A stretch of 64,000 nucleotides of DNA from contig CAKOHE010000079.1 of the NCBI GenBank assembly GCA_934047225.1, positions 171,616 through 235,615 on the forward strand, read 5' to 3'. A program made the position numbers and the translations under genes. Shown here in pieces: positions 12,090-22,268 of this stretch (the first letter of the stretch is position 1; every line of letters begins with the position of its first letter). The DNA comes from Ypsolopha sequella (Eukaryota > Arthropoda > Insecta > Lepidoptera > Ypsolophidae). The notes under the pieces were generated by a model. The model searched no databases and was not told the DNA's origin. It saw nothing but the letters and a program-made list of their open reading frames with translations.

Positions 12090-12365
12090 ATGGTGGGTGT
12101 TGTGCACTTTAGCCAGGGCAGCTCCTTGAAGTAGAGCTGAACTGAAAAGTGGAGCTTGTCACTATCCTTGTCTTTTGTATTGTATCTTCAGTTGCAGAGC
12201 AGTGGAATAGTAATGCTCCACTGTCTCTTCCTCTTGAAGGCATCCTCTGCATAGTGGGCTATCGGTGCCACCTGTAGTGAAAAAGTGCTTGTTTAAGTTA
12301 GAGTGGTACCGATTCAGTGAAGCACATCTTAACTTATTTGACAGGACTAAACTTAATTTAAGCAT
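12090..12365 (-). pseudogene. LINE C-terminal (RNase H-adjacent, zinc-knuckle-like) fragment
   Basis: The minus-strand peptide contains LRCASLNRYHSNLNKHFF followed by DSPLCRGCLQEEETVEH. This is the H...C-x2-C-x(n)-E-T-x2-H region found near the C-terminus of R1/Jockey-type LINE polyproteins. Only about 67 codons are open and there is no RT or endonuclease beside it, so it is a decayed fragment. Its upstream (right) edge runs into the inverted repeat at 12304-12459. Confidence 0.6.
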
Positions 12366-12459
12366 TCTGTCTTTGTCCTTTTGAAAAAGACAGGACGCTT
12401 AAAATAAGGTTAGTCCTGTCAAATAAGTTAAGACTTGTTATGCCGAATCAATACCATTG
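12304..12459. repeat. About 70-bp-armed inverted duplication (hairpin)
   Basis: Left arm 12304-12373 and right arm 12384-12459 are near-complementary around CTTAACTTATTTGACAGGAC / GTCCTGTCAAATAAGTTAAG, with a loop of about 10 nt. The left arm is LINE-derived coding sequence, so this is an inverted duplication of a LINE piece. A diverged relative of the structure, split by an insertion, is at 61846-62400. Confidence 0.75.
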
Positions 12460-12469
12460 TCTGTCCATT

Positions 12470-13180
12470 TATATCCATATCCTCTACCATCATTTATTCA
12501 ATACATTATAACAGTTAATGTTTTACAAGGTAAGTATTGTATTACCTCACCATTTGACTGCGGTAGGTATCATTATCATTCAGCAGTCTATTTGTTCTGC
12601 CCACTTCCTGTTGTGCACGGTTAGGGTGTGTTTTCTAATCTCTCAAAGTTTCTCTCTTCCACCAAGTTAATATCCCGTGTCGTTCCCTTCATGTGAGAGA
12701 GTTTACCAAGAGTCTGCTTGTTTGTTACCTTGATTCCCCTTGTGTGCTTTGGTCCAGTGTAGCTTCACCTTGCACATGTTTGACAGGTTTTGCAGTTCTG
12801 TATGGCAATCTGCTATGATTTTGGATCTGCTTACAGACAGGTTTGCCTAGTGCTGATAATGCAGCCGCACTCTCTGTAGACCGGTCTGTAGCTTTATTGT
12901 AACCTCCTCTATGTCACAAGACCTGCTTGTGCAGGTTGTACAATTTACATGGTACGTACCATGTGTTCTTTACTTTCGCAGAAAAAGAAAAGCACTTGGG
13001 TTAGAAAAGTGACTGCCCGCTATCGATTCTATTTCTCATTACATTATATGTAAATAAGTGGCACAAGATGTAAAAACCAATTAACCAACCCACCTTTATT
13101 TCTAAGAAATTGCTATTTCGTATTTTGGGCTATATCACCGGGTCCTAGGGTCGGTGATAAACTTACTTTTCGGGTTTTCT
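12470..13180. other. Intergenic/intronic stretch, no gene recognised
   Basis: No ORF with motifs and no clear TIR. Base composition is close to its surroundings. Confidence 0.4.
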
Positions 13181-13430
13181 CTACAAGAAATGTCAAAAAA
13201 TCGATAAAGTGTGTTTGTAATGTTAGCAAAAGAAGAAATAAAAATTAAAAAAAAAAAACTCTCTCTAGCTGTCAAAAAAAAGAAATACTCTTTTTTATCT
13301 TGACACCATGTTAGCTAAAGAAGAATAAAGCTTCCATCTTGGTTTACTTGTCAAAATTAAGAAATAACAACGTTTTATCGAGGTTTTTCTTAGGTTTTCT
13401 TCCTGCCATGCTAGCTATGCTGGTGTCATA
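13181..13430. repeat. Degenerate repeat of TTAGCAAAAGAAG / CATGTTAGCTAAAGAAG words
   Basis: Several worn copies of a CATGYTAGC-AAAGAAGAA-like word alternate with A-rich stretches. Inverted relatives lie at 9858-9960. Family unknown. Confidence 0.3.
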
Positions 13431-14404
13431 AAATACGTAATTTAAAGGTGTTTTAACTTAGGGTAGGTTAGGTCGAGGTGTGGGGCAAATTATATCTTGT
13501 CTCCTCATGTCATAAACTGAATGATAATATTTGACATGTTTGGTCATAAAGATAAGATGTCAAAGTGAAAATTCTTTAATAAAATTTCTTTTTGATGCGC
13601 TGAATTTACGTTAAACCGTTAAGGCGCTACGGAAAAAAAATTGACAATTTAAGAACTTGCATATCTACTTAAAACGTAAAACGTTCTACGTAAAACAATG
13701 GTTTTTTTTTTCAATTTTTCGCCATTTGATTATTTCAATATTTATTAATTCATCACTTGAAAAAAAATTACAGCCTGTGTAGCAAATACTTTAAGACAAA
13801 AATGCATTTAATCAAAGGTGAAGGCCTATACCTTTAAAATGATATATATATTTAATGTTTATGTTTGTATATATTTCCTTAAATGTAGAACAACAATGCT
13901 TGAGTCGATTTTTTTGTTTTTGTGTATTTTGTTGTATACATAAATGTATGTATTTTTTCCACTTGGTCTATGAAGTTCGTTTTAAATGTATTATTGTAGA
14001 AAATGTAAAACCGTAATTGTCATAAGTTTTGATATTATTAGCTACGATTATAATTGTTTAAGGCTGTGGTTTTTGTAATAACAATAAAAATAAAAAAAAG
14101 CTGAGGGGAATAAAGTATATCAAATCATTTTATTGTGAATAGCATTCTGTACAATTTTATGGTATGCCTCGCTCCACTTTTGGTATGCCTTTTTAGCACC
14201 AATTTAATTCGACATGAACAAAGTTTTTTTTGTATGGAACAAAGCTTTTTTGGTAAGGAAATCCTCATTATATGTATATTTGTTACTGAAACTTTGGCAC
14301 TCTTTTCACTGACGATTATTGCGTACGTTTTTCAGCCAGTATATTGGCTAATAGACAGGTGCAATATAAATATGATATACGAACACGTCTGATATAAGCT
14401 AAAC
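13431..14404. other. AT-rich stretch, no gene recognised
   Basis: Includes an A-rich tract (about 14080-14100) that could be a retroposon tail. The 85-codon ORF at 14135 has no recognisable motif. Confidence 0.4.
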
Positions 14405-14460
14405 AATATTGAATGAATGGTCGTAGGTTCAAATCCTGGCCCGAGGATGTTTTTCAAAGT
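14405..14460 (+). repeat. 3' half of a tRNA-like sequence
   Basis: GGTCGTAGGTTCAAATCCTG, then GCCCGAGGA and TTTTT, resembles the T-arm, acceptor end and pol III terminator of the tRNA-like cassettes at 21801-21873. No matching 5' half is present, so this is a remnant. Confidence 0.4.
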
Positions 14461-14995
14461 ATTTGTGCTGTTAAATTTGTTTCTGTATTGATTGCAAGAA
14501 TTTCGAGGCTTCGTTAGAACAAATTAGGGCTATACAGGAGATAAGCATATATTTTGCATCATATATTTTGAGGGATGATAAAGAAAGTGATTTTGATAAT
14601 TTCTGACTGCATTTACTATTACGCAAGGTTTTGTGGTTTTCGAGTTAAAGGCATTTCTTTAATTTTGTCCACTTAAAATTAGGCGACTGCCATTGAAAAA
14701 TAATAAAACACGGTTTATGGCTAAAAATAATAATCAAAGTTTTTACTAAAATTAACTAAAAAAATCCGTTTCTTCGTACTGTATTTAACTTTATGTTTAT
14801 TTTCACTTCTTTATGAACACACCTATCTTGTAACTTTTTACGATTGAAGTGTATTAAGAAATAATTGAAAATAAAACGTTATATTTTAGCCATAAATAGT
14901 GTTTTATTCTAATTTTAAGTAGACAAAACTGAAAAATGTCTATATCTCGAAAACTACAAAACTTTGAATATTATTAGTCAGAACTGTTCAAAATT
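14461..14995. other. AT-rich stretch, no gene recognised
   Basis: No coding frame or clear repeat boundary seen. Confidence 0.4.
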
Positions 14996-15139
14996 CCTTT
15001 ATTATCCCTGAAAATAGTTACGTCGATGTTTCAAACATACTGTATGTAAGAATATTGAAAATAACTTCCTTTATTATCCCTGAAAATAGTTACGTCGATG
15101 TTTCAAACATCCTGTATGTAAGAATATTGAAAAAAAAAA
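14996..15139 (+). repeat. 72-bp tandem duplication
   Basis: CCTTTATTATCCCTGAAAAT begins at 14996 and again at 15068. The two 72-bp units differ at only a few positions, so the duplication is fairly recent. Confidence 0.85.
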
Positions 15140-15310
15140 TTGATTGGAAGAATGAAATTCATCCTAGGCCTCCTCGACGTTTTCCACTAGGCGCGGTAGT
15201 GGCTAAGCGTGAACCCATTATGCATAAAAAACAAGGATTTGGATCTCCATAAGTTTATTGTCAAGGGTAACAGTGAAGGCGATGATACGGATGCTAGAAT
15301 GTGGACTCAC

Positions 15311-15397
15311 CAGTGATGACGTCACGGCTCGTAATGACTGACTCGGTCTCGTTGGAGACCTCTCGCACCAGCCACGGCATGAACTCGTCGTCTACAC
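15311..15397 (-). CDS. Internal exon of an unidentified host gene (87 nt, phase 1-1)
   Basis: On the minus strand a pyrimidine-rich acceptor (CTTTATCCTTCAG) precedes 87 nt and a strong donor GTGAGT follows. Only one of the three frames is open. It encodes 28 residues including EFMPWLVREVSNETES and ending SRDVIT, an acidic/polar composition. The exon begins two bases into a codon and ends one base into the next, so both flanking introns are phase 1 and the exon could be skipped without a frameshift. The upstream exon at 52592-52779 ends with exactly the one base needed, and the joined codon is Ser. GC content is clearly above the flanks. I do not recognise the protein. The next downstream exon is not in the window or not recognisable. 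Confidence 0.72.
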
Positions 15398-15429
15398 CTG
15401 AAGGATAAAGCGTCCGTCGTAAACTAGTT

Positions 15430-15759
15430 ACGGGTTTCAACATTGCAGCTCCAACATTGTTTCTGATGCCGGTGTTTCAAGTATCTCCGCTGTAAAGTTT
15501 AGGTTTTCTTAAACATATATAATTATTCCACCACCTTTGCGATTTTCTCTTGTGTTTGCGTGCATAGCATATCCTTTCAGGCGGTATGAAGACAGTTCAT
15601 CTCTTTTAACATTGACTTCCGATAATATTATTAAGTCCAGCTAGTCATTAGATAACTCCAAATACACCAATAATTCATTAAATTGTTTCCTTAAGGATCT
15701 TATATTTAAGTGCACAATATCAATTTCTTGCGCTTTAGTTTTTATATGTGTCACCATGA
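15430..15759 (-). pseudogene. LINE apurinic-like endonuclease domain fragment (N-terminus)
   Basis: On the minus strand, from an ATG at 15759, the translation reads an endonuclease opening: IDIVHLNIRSLRKQFNELL, then LDLIILSEVNVKRDEL, and finally GYAMHANTR followed by KGGGIIIYV. This order (N-x-R-S, L-S-E, G-Y and GGG-hydrophobic) is typical of the APE-type endonuclease at the start of ORF2 in Jockey/CR1-like LINEs. At least three in-frame stops interrupt it and the RT is missing. It lies immediately beside the host exon at 15311-15397, in the same orientation. Confidence 0.7.
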
Positions 15760-16116
15760 TTTTGGATTCTCATAACGTGTATAATCAATATCTTTAGTAT
15801 TAAAAGATTGAATTTTAATGCGAGTCAAAGTCTGGAAATTATTCCATTGGAAAAAAGCTCAAATAAAATATATAAAAATATTGGACTACATCTTTCGCCC
15901 TCTCCCTTGATTTAAAGTTTTACAAAATGAAAGAAAAAATTCTTAGGAACCGACTGCGTAACACCATCTAGCGCCCAAAAAATGCAACAGGCGTCCACAG
16001 AATTCTTTGAAAGACTTGGATTTTTCGCTATCAGTGGACACGGAAAAAAAGACACATTTTTAGGTAGTTTTAGAAACCTCGCTTCGACTGTTTCCCTGGG
16101 ATACCTCCCCAGTGGA
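15760..16116. other. Spacer without recognised gene
   Basis: The short ORFs here show no recognisable domain. Confidence 0.35.
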
Positions 16117-16248
16117 TCTAGCATAGCAGACCATATCGAGCTTTGACCGCTCGATACAACAATTGTCTATCCCTCTCGAGGTAGAACATTAGAGTGAGAG
16201 AGAACTGTTTCACGCGCTATCGAGCTCGATATGGTTTGCTATGCTAGA
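16117..16248. mobile_element. 132-bp MITE
   Basis: Arms CTAGCATAGCAGACCATATC and the complementary GATATGGTTTGCTATGCTAG form a TIR of about 25 bp with one mismatch. TCTAG and CTAGA sit at the edges. The interior is short and non-coding and the whole unit can fold on itself. Confidence 0.75.
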
Positions 16249-17379
16249 CTAGCTGGACTTGTTAAATTATATTTTATATGTATTGCGGAATTTGCTCCAC
16301 GTAAGTATAGATGCAGTGGCTTAGATGTCTCTAACCCATGGTTATGTTTTTGGAGTCTGTTGCTCATTTTAAAAACTATTTTTTGTGTGGTTGCGTATTA
16401 TGTTTTTTGTTATTGTAAAATATGTTTTCAGATGTTTGAATGCCATAACCATTTCAAAATAATTTTCTAGCTTGTAAGACACTCACTAGACCGTAGACCA
16501 ACATAAAATTGCTACTGCAAAAATAAATATGCTCAGATCAGCTATTTGGAATGGATGCAAATTTTTGAGCTGGGCTTACATTAGGAAAGTAATGTCGTGC
16601 ATGTTCAAATTTGTTTTACGTCACCAAAAAGTAATGAAAACTTTGTGTCGCGTTATCGTTAGTATTAAGCAACCATGGCAACAAAATGTAACAAAACATG
16701 TCACGGAAGAAACAACAATTTGAGAGTGGTTTTTAAATAAGTGGTTTTTGAATATTTTCTGGCTCTCTGTATATTTTATAAGTGCATTCCAATTATTCAC
16801 TGAATTAGCAATTAGAAAACAAGAAAGTCATAGTTTTTCCTAATAAATATTATTTTATAGTAAAAATCTCTAAAATTGCTCTGCCGCACATGTGAATTGT
16901 TGTAACAATAAAGAAAACATAAATATGGCATATAATTAATAAAATAAAGACACCGCCTAGCAAACATTCAAACGAGGCAACCCCAGCAAACTGAAAAATA
17001 ATTTAATCGGTTTTTTTTTAAAGCCCGAAATGCAAAGAAACTGAAACAAATCTCGCAAATCCACTGCAGTACAGTTGCTACATGAAGTATAAGCGAATTT
17101 CCAATCTGTTGCCTAAGAAATAATCTCACTAAATTTCAGTGCCATTCCAATAACTAAAAAACAATGTGACGTGTGCCAATGGAACTTTTCGTTTTTAGGT
17201 CAATTTAATTGTGCTCGTATTCTTTTAATTTAGTGTATATGTATGTTTTTTATTAACTTTCCACTTATTATTTTTAAATAATTTACTCGTTATTTGTTCA
17301 TTTTAACTCGAAACTTTTTTGATTTAGCAATAACTTTATCCTTTAAATATTTTGTTTATAAGTTGTATTGTTTAAGGTT
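16249..17379. other. AT-rich stretch, no gene recognised
   Basis: ORFs of 64-79 codons at 16231 and 16529 carry no recognisable domain. No repeat ends found. Confidence 0.4.
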
Positions 17380-19223
17380 TATTTTATTGTATAGAGTTCG
17401 TCCTGGCACCGCATGTCGCAGGAAGCCGGCCCGTCCAGCGCGGATGCCGGCAGCCAGTCGTCGGATATGTAACAAGGTCTTCAAAGGGCAGAGAGGCCTC
17501 AACATACACATCGGGAAACTACATGGTAAAAATAAGCAGTCGATCTCAAGCCCAGTGTCACCGTCTTTTGCACACGACGATCCTCTTTGGACAAAACTAG
17601 GGATCCTTAAGTCCACCACTCCCGTGGTTAAGAGAATACCACGAGGGGCTAGAACAACAGTTGCTGCCTCTCTGTCCAGTTGCCTCAAAGATGTTGTAAA
17701 TAACAACGACCACAATAGTTGGGTGCAGCTATTAACATTTGCATTCCAGATACTGCATGTCAAAAGGGGAAGGGAGAAGTACAGCTCCCTCACGCAAAAG
17801 ATAAAAAATAACTGTTCATCTAAAAATGAAACAACCCCGGACTATGAGCAAAATATACAAAACTTCACCGGTGATTTTAATAAAAGTATAGAAAAAAAAA
17901 TTTTATGATGGTGATATTAGGGGAGCTGCACATCTTCTCTTCTCCTCCGACACCCTGGCCCTGAACACGCCGGAAACGCTCAAAGCATCCGCGTCAAGCA
18001 GCGACCTCGCAGATCCCAGATGCACCCTGTCCTTCTGACCGCACCCACAACAGCGGTCAAGGAGACACTGGCTGCCGTGATGTCCTTCAGGAATGGTTCA
18101 GCCGGTGGTCTGAATGGAATATCCCCACAATATTTAAAAGATCTTTTAAGTGAGGCCACCCACAACAGCGGTCAAGGAGACACTGGCTGCCGTGATGTCC
18201 TTCAGGAATGGTTCAGCCGGTGGTCTGGATGGAATATCCCCACAACATTTAAAAGATCTTTTAAGTGGGGCCACCGGTACCACTGGTCATGCTCTCCTGG
18301 AGGACATTACTCGGCTAGCTAACCTGATGTTGTCAGGTGAGGTCTTCGAGGGCATCACGGATGTGCTCTATGGAGCAAGTCTGTGTGCCCTTAAAAAGAA
18401 GGATGGGGGCATCAGACCCTTCGCGGTGGGAAACACATTCCGCCGGATGGTGTCCAAAATTTGCTGTAAAAATATTTTGGCCGATCTATCTTCAAAATTT
18501 CAACCTTTTCAATTAGGTTTCGGGAGTAAGGGAGGTTGCGAGGCTGCTGTACACGCAGCCCGCACCTTCCTAGAGCACGATGCTGGCGAGGTTCTACTGA
18601 AGGTGGATGTAAAGAACGCATTCAACTCGGTGGACAGGGGCACCCTGCTGTCAGAAGTAAAAAATAATTGTCCCTCCATTTATAACTACATATACCAATG
18701 TTATAGCAGCCCAACAAAGCTGATGTACAAAGACAATCTAATACATTCCTCAGTCGGTTGTCAGCAGGGTGATCCACTGGGACCGGCAATATTTAGTTTG
18801 GCAATCAATCCGATCATACAAAACTTAAATTCTAAATTTAACATTTGGTACTTAGACGACGGCACCATTGGAGGCGACTCTTTGTCAGTACTTAATGATT
18901 TGGAAAATATTAATAAGAAATTCAGCGAAATTGGTTTACAATTAAATTTTTCGAAATGTGAACTCTTTATATCTAAATCGATTCCTTACTCGGAGAGTAA
19001 AGATATTATATCAAAATTTGACAGCTTAGCCCCCAACGTTAAAATTTTAAACGATGAGTCCCTACGCCTTCTTGGTGCCCCCGTCCTAAATGAATCGATG
19101 CCTGGGTTCGTGAATGATCAGGTTTCTAAATTTATAAATAGTTCTGACCGTTTGACCAAACTCAATCCCCATATGGCATTTTTTATAATAGGTTTCTGCC
19201 TTTTTGTCCCTAAATTCTTTTGA
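17380..19223 (+). pseudogene. REL-type non-LTR retrotransposon, zinc finger and reverse transcriptase part
   Basis: An R2/HERO/NeSL-like element. N-terminal: a finger-like CNKVFKGQRGLNIHIGKLHG near 17470 whose expected first cysteine seems lost. Around 17908 a segment YDGDIRGAAHLLFSSDTLA, shared by this family, is reached only by changing frame. The main frame (18150-19223, 357 codons) has RT motifs in order: GSAGGLDGIS, LKVDVKNAFNSVDRG, GCQQGDPLGPAIFSLAI and the active site WYLDDGTIGGD. It stops soon after HMAFFIIGFCLFVPKF, so the thumb and the C-terminal restriction-like endonuclease are missing. A 115-bp tandem duplication (18043-18272) shifts the frame upstream of the RT. REL C-termini of the same kind lie at 39186, 51134 and 60642. 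Confidence 0.85.
18043..18272 (+). repeat. 115-bp tandem duplication inside the RT element
   Basis: CCACAACAGCGGTCAAGGAG at 18045 recurs at 18160. The two 115-bp copies differ at a handful of bases (for example AATGG versus GATGG). 115 is not a multiple of 3, so the duplication breaks the coding frame. Confidence 0.9.
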
Positions 19224-19849
19224 CATGTGTAATTAGCAATTGTAGACCCCCAAGGCTATAAAAACTTCTTTCCAATGTAGACCGATTAAGGGGGCTTATG
19301 TAACCCGAGAAATTCCTCTGTCAGTGAGAGTAGGTAGTGTGATAAAGTAAGGTAGTACAGATTACAGATGTCAAATAAACCAAAATATTTTGATAAGAGA
19401 AGTTAGGTATTTTTACCTAAACTTGAGAATCGCTTATTACTCTCTGTGAAAAACTTCTCAGTCGAAATAGTTTATGTGTACGTACCGTACGTATTAGTAA
19501 GAATAGGTAAGTATAGGCATCCAATATTTTTTCGATTTAAAGGATACTCCAAATTTAACTTTTAACATTTTGTGCTATCACTTCTACTGAAAAATTTCTC
19601 TGCCAATTTTTACTTCTTAATGTGGTTTTATTTCCTTAAATAAATAGCTTTGTAAAGTTATCCAAAAAAAAATCCTTTTGAATATATATATTTTTTATTT
19701 CTACGTAATTAGGTCATGTGAATAATTGCTCAGCTTAATTCAATACGTTTATTAGTAATGAGTCGCTGTATTTTAGTAGATTTTCCAATAAGCCAATGGA
19801 AATTCGGCCTAATACCGTAGTATTTACAATCTCAATAATTCCTAAGTAC
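19224..19849 (+). repeat. AT-rich stretch holding a dispersed repeat (19305-19680)
   Basis: From about CGAGAAATTCCTCTGTCAGT at 19305 to a run near 19680 the sequence matches 30110-30480 in inverted orientation, including AGTTAGGTATTTTTACCTAA and TTTTAACATTTTGTGCTAT. No coding. The family is unknown. Confidence 0.6.
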
Positions 19850-20039
19850 AAGCATTGCCGTCACCCAGTCGCGGGTGTGAAGAGGGGTGAGGGGCGCTCG
19901 CGCAGTGGTGCGGCGGCGGGTAGCAATGCGAGCGGCGAGGCGCAGCGGTGAGCGGCGGCATTTTGTTTGTGTTGTGTCTCGCTCAACGAAACGGACCAGT
20001 TGTCTACTTATGCAAGGAACATTCATTTGTGTATAAAAA
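19850..20039 (+). promoter_or_regulatory. CpG-rich leader upstream of the 20040 ORF
   Basis: A GC- and CpG-dense stretch (about 19865-19960, for example GCGGCGGCGGGTAGCAATGC) stands out from AT-rich DNA. It is followed by CGCTCAACGAAACGGACCAG and the ATG at 20040. It resembles a housekeeping-type or transposon 5' leader. No TATA box is obvious. Function inferred from composition only. Confidence 0.4.
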
Positions 20040-20330
20040 ATGACGGAGGAAGGCGACGGCGAGTTGTGTATCCTGTGCAGAAACGCTATAGTAGTAGGGT
20101 TTGTAACAGTGACAAAAAAGGGACTCGAAAAGATTCGTCAATCGAGCAGAAGAAGAGATGATGGACTTTTCCCGCAACTTATGGAATTGTCAAACCTTAC
20201 AGTACTCGTGAAATGTCAAAACTCATATATAAATGATGCAATGATCAAGGCATTTAAAAGAAAGAAGATATTACATATTAATGAACGCCACAGCGTCAGA
20301 TCCACCGGCAGCGAACATAGAATAGAATAA
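20040..20330 (+). CDS. Small ORF with Cys-x2-Cys N-terminus, probably the 5' part of a transposon-linked gene
   Basis: 96 codons beginning MTEEGDGELCILCRNAIVV. A CxxC pair at residues 10/13 and a further cysteine in VLVKCQNSYIND suggest a small zinc-binding fold; Lys/Arg-rich stretches follow (AFKRKKILHI). Similar N-termini (acidic start, CxxC, then a C-x4-Y segment) occur, as far as I remember, in many insect predicted proteins associated with repeats. The frame ends soon after HSVRSTGSEHRIE, where the relatives I recall continue, so the gene looks truncated here by the AT-rich sequence starting near 20320. It directly follows a CpG-rich leader. It could be a genuine first exon or a broken retro- or transposon copy; I cannot decide. 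Confidence 0.4.
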   Translation: MTEEGDGELCILCRNAIVVGFVTVTKKGLEKIRQSSRRRDDGLFPQLMELSNLTVLVKCQNSYINDAMIKAFKRKKILHINERHSVRSTGSEHRIE

Positions 20331-20519
20331 AATATAGTTTATTTGCGTTATTTGGTACATAATGTTCTTATATTGAGAGGTAAAGTATGACAATGTACTT
20401 AAATAATAACTTTTATTATTAAATATGCGACGCCATTTTAAGTGTTCTTAAAATATAGTTTTAAAGAGTAGGTTACGTCGTACTGGAGGCCTAACAAGCG
20501 ATCAGAAAACGAAACAACA

Positions 20520-20690
20520 ACACGTTTTGCCAATTTCGCAAAATAAAATCTTGACCTCCCATAGTAATGTTTTTGCGTTTGTAAGGAACAAGAAAAAAGA
20601 AGAAAGATTACGAATTGCACAAAAAGCGCCCTCAAATCTTGACATCGACCACTTACCAAGTCTACAGTATGAAATAATGAAAATGGAGTA
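20520..20690 (-). repeat. Dispersed repeat related to 50152-50345
   Basis: Read on the minus strand it contains TTACTATGGGAGGTCAAGAT and CATACTGTAGACTTGGTAAG, matching the element at 50152-50345 with substitutions. Confidence 0.5.
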
Positions 20691-20701
20691 ATAATATTTT
20701 A

Positions 20702-20762
20702 AATTATTATTACATACGGTTTGAACACTCACGTGTGATTGTTGTTGACTATATGCCAACCG
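20702..20762 (-). repeat. Half copy of the CACGTG-hairpin repeat
   Basis: TTACATACGGTTTGAACACT and CACGTGTGATTGTTGTTGAC match the right arms of 48223-48324 and 50744-50846 in inverse orientation. The CACGTG core is kept in all three. Confidence 0.55.
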
Positions 20763-21016
20763 TTTTTTTTATAATATTATAATAATATTTTATTTATAGA
20801 ACATTATGTCTTTACATAAAGGGCTGTGATAACCCTAGTAAGTTTATACAAACCTGTAACAGGGTTACCACGCTCTTCCGCCAGTGGTTTTAAAGATACA
20901 AAAAAACTAAAATAAAATAAAGATAATACAGATTAATTCTATAATATTATTAGAGTGCAATACAAACTAGAAAATATCAATCAGAAACAAACCCAAAGAC
21001 AAGAATATGAAAAAAT

Positions 21017-21089
21017 TCCCCGGGCCAGGATTCGAACCTGCGACCTCTTGTTATCAAGACAAGCGCGCTACCAATTGCGCCACCGAGGT
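21017..21089 (-). tRNA. tRNA-like sequence 1 (pseudo-tRNA or SINE head, UGA in anticodon position)
   Basis: Same 73-nt sequence as the copy described at 21801, in opposite orientation. T6 follows its 3' end (21010-21015 on the plus strand reads as A). Confidence 0.5.
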
Positions 21090-21411
21090 TCCTACCTAGA
21101 CCGGCGAATTCTTCCATCATACTTGTCCACTGTTATTTTTGCTTCTGCCTGATATACCAGCTTGTACAACACATATAGAACGCTCACGAGGGCGTTATGT
21201 GATTTCACGCCTTGTTCTTAGAAACAGATGGCGCTGTCGTCGCTACAATATTGTTGCTTCAGACAGTTAAGAAATTCACAGTTCTCATTAACTAAGATTA
21301 TGTTTATTTTGCGAAATCCATCGCTATGAATACTCTAAATATTATTAGAGTGCAATACAAACTAGAAAATATCAATCAGAAACAAACCCAAAGACAAGAA
21401 TATGAAAAAAT

Positions 21412-21484
21412 TCCCCGGGCCAGGATTCGAACCTGCGACCTCTTGTTATCAAGACAAGCGCGCTACCAATTGCGCCACCGAGGT
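21412..21484 (-). tRNA. tRNA-like sequence 2
   Basis: Identical to tRNA-like sequence 1, 395 bp away. Open reading frames across it (peptide ARIRTCDLLLSRQARYQLR) are the usual spurious translation of a tRNA antisense strand. Confidence 0.5.
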
Positions 21485-21800
21485 TCCTACCTAGACCGGC
21501 GAATTCTTCCATCATACTTGTCCACTGTTATTTTTGCTTCTGCCTGATATACCAGCTTGTACAACACATATAGAACGCTCACGAGGGCGTTATGTGATTT
21601 CACGCCTTGTTCTTAGAAACAGATAAACTGAAGCAACAATATTGTAGCGACGACAGCGCCATCTGTTTCTAAGAACAAGGCGTGAAATCACATAACGCCC
21701 TCGTGAGCGTTCTATATGTGTTGTACAAGCTGGTATATCAGGCAGAAGCAAAAATAACAGTGGACAAGTATGATGGAAGAATTCGCCGGTCTAGGTAGGA

Positions 21801-21873
21801 ACCTCGGTGGCGCAATTGGTAGCGCGCTTGTCTTGATAACAAGAGGTCGCAGGTTCGAATCCTGGCCCGGGGA
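21801..21873 (+). tRNA. tRNA-like sequence 3
   Basis: Folds as a cloverleaf: acceptor ACCTCGG / CCCGGGG (six of seven pairs with one G-U), D-stem GCGC/GCGC with loop AATTGGTA, anticodon stem CTTGT/ACAAG with 7-nt loop CTTGATA, variable AGGTC, T-arm GCAGG-TTCGAAT-CCTGG (four of five pairs). Then A73 and T6 (21875-21880). The loop puts UGA in the anticodon position, normally serine, yet there is no long variable arm, and position 37 is U rather than a purine. So I call it a pseudo-tRNA or mobile tRNA-derived unit, not tRNA-Ser. Box A (TGGCGCAATTGG) and box B (GGTTCGAATCC) look intact, so pol III transcription is plausible. Confidence 0.55.
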
Positions 21874-22195
21874 ATTTTTTCATATTCTTGTCTTTGGGTT
21901 TGTTTCTGATTGATATTTTCTAGTTTGTATTGCACTCTAATAATATTTAGAGTATTCATAGCGATGGATTTCGCAAAATAAACATAATCTTAGTTAATGA
22001 GAACTGTGAATTTCTTAACTGTCTGAAGCAACAATATTGTAGCGACGACAGCGCCATCTGTTTCTAAGAACAAGGCGTGAAATCACATAACGCCCTCGTG
22101 AGCGTTCTATATGTGTTGTACAAGCTGGTATATCAGGCAGAAGCAAAAATAACAGTGGACAAGTATGATGGAAGAATTCGCCGGTCTAGGTAGGA

Positions 22196-22268
22196 ACCTC
22201 GGTGGCGCAATTGGTAGCGCGCTTGTCTTGATAACAAGAGGTCGCAGGTTCGAATCCTGGCCCGGGGA
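22196..22268 (+). tRNA. tRNA-like sequence 4
   Basis: Identical to tRNA-like sequence 3, 395 bp downstream in the same orientation, again followed by T6. Confidence 0.5.

Noticed and set aside
21801..21873. Functional tRNA-Ser(UGA) gene
   Set aside because: No long variable arm, U at position 37, mismatches in T and acceptor stems, and a repeated mobile context.
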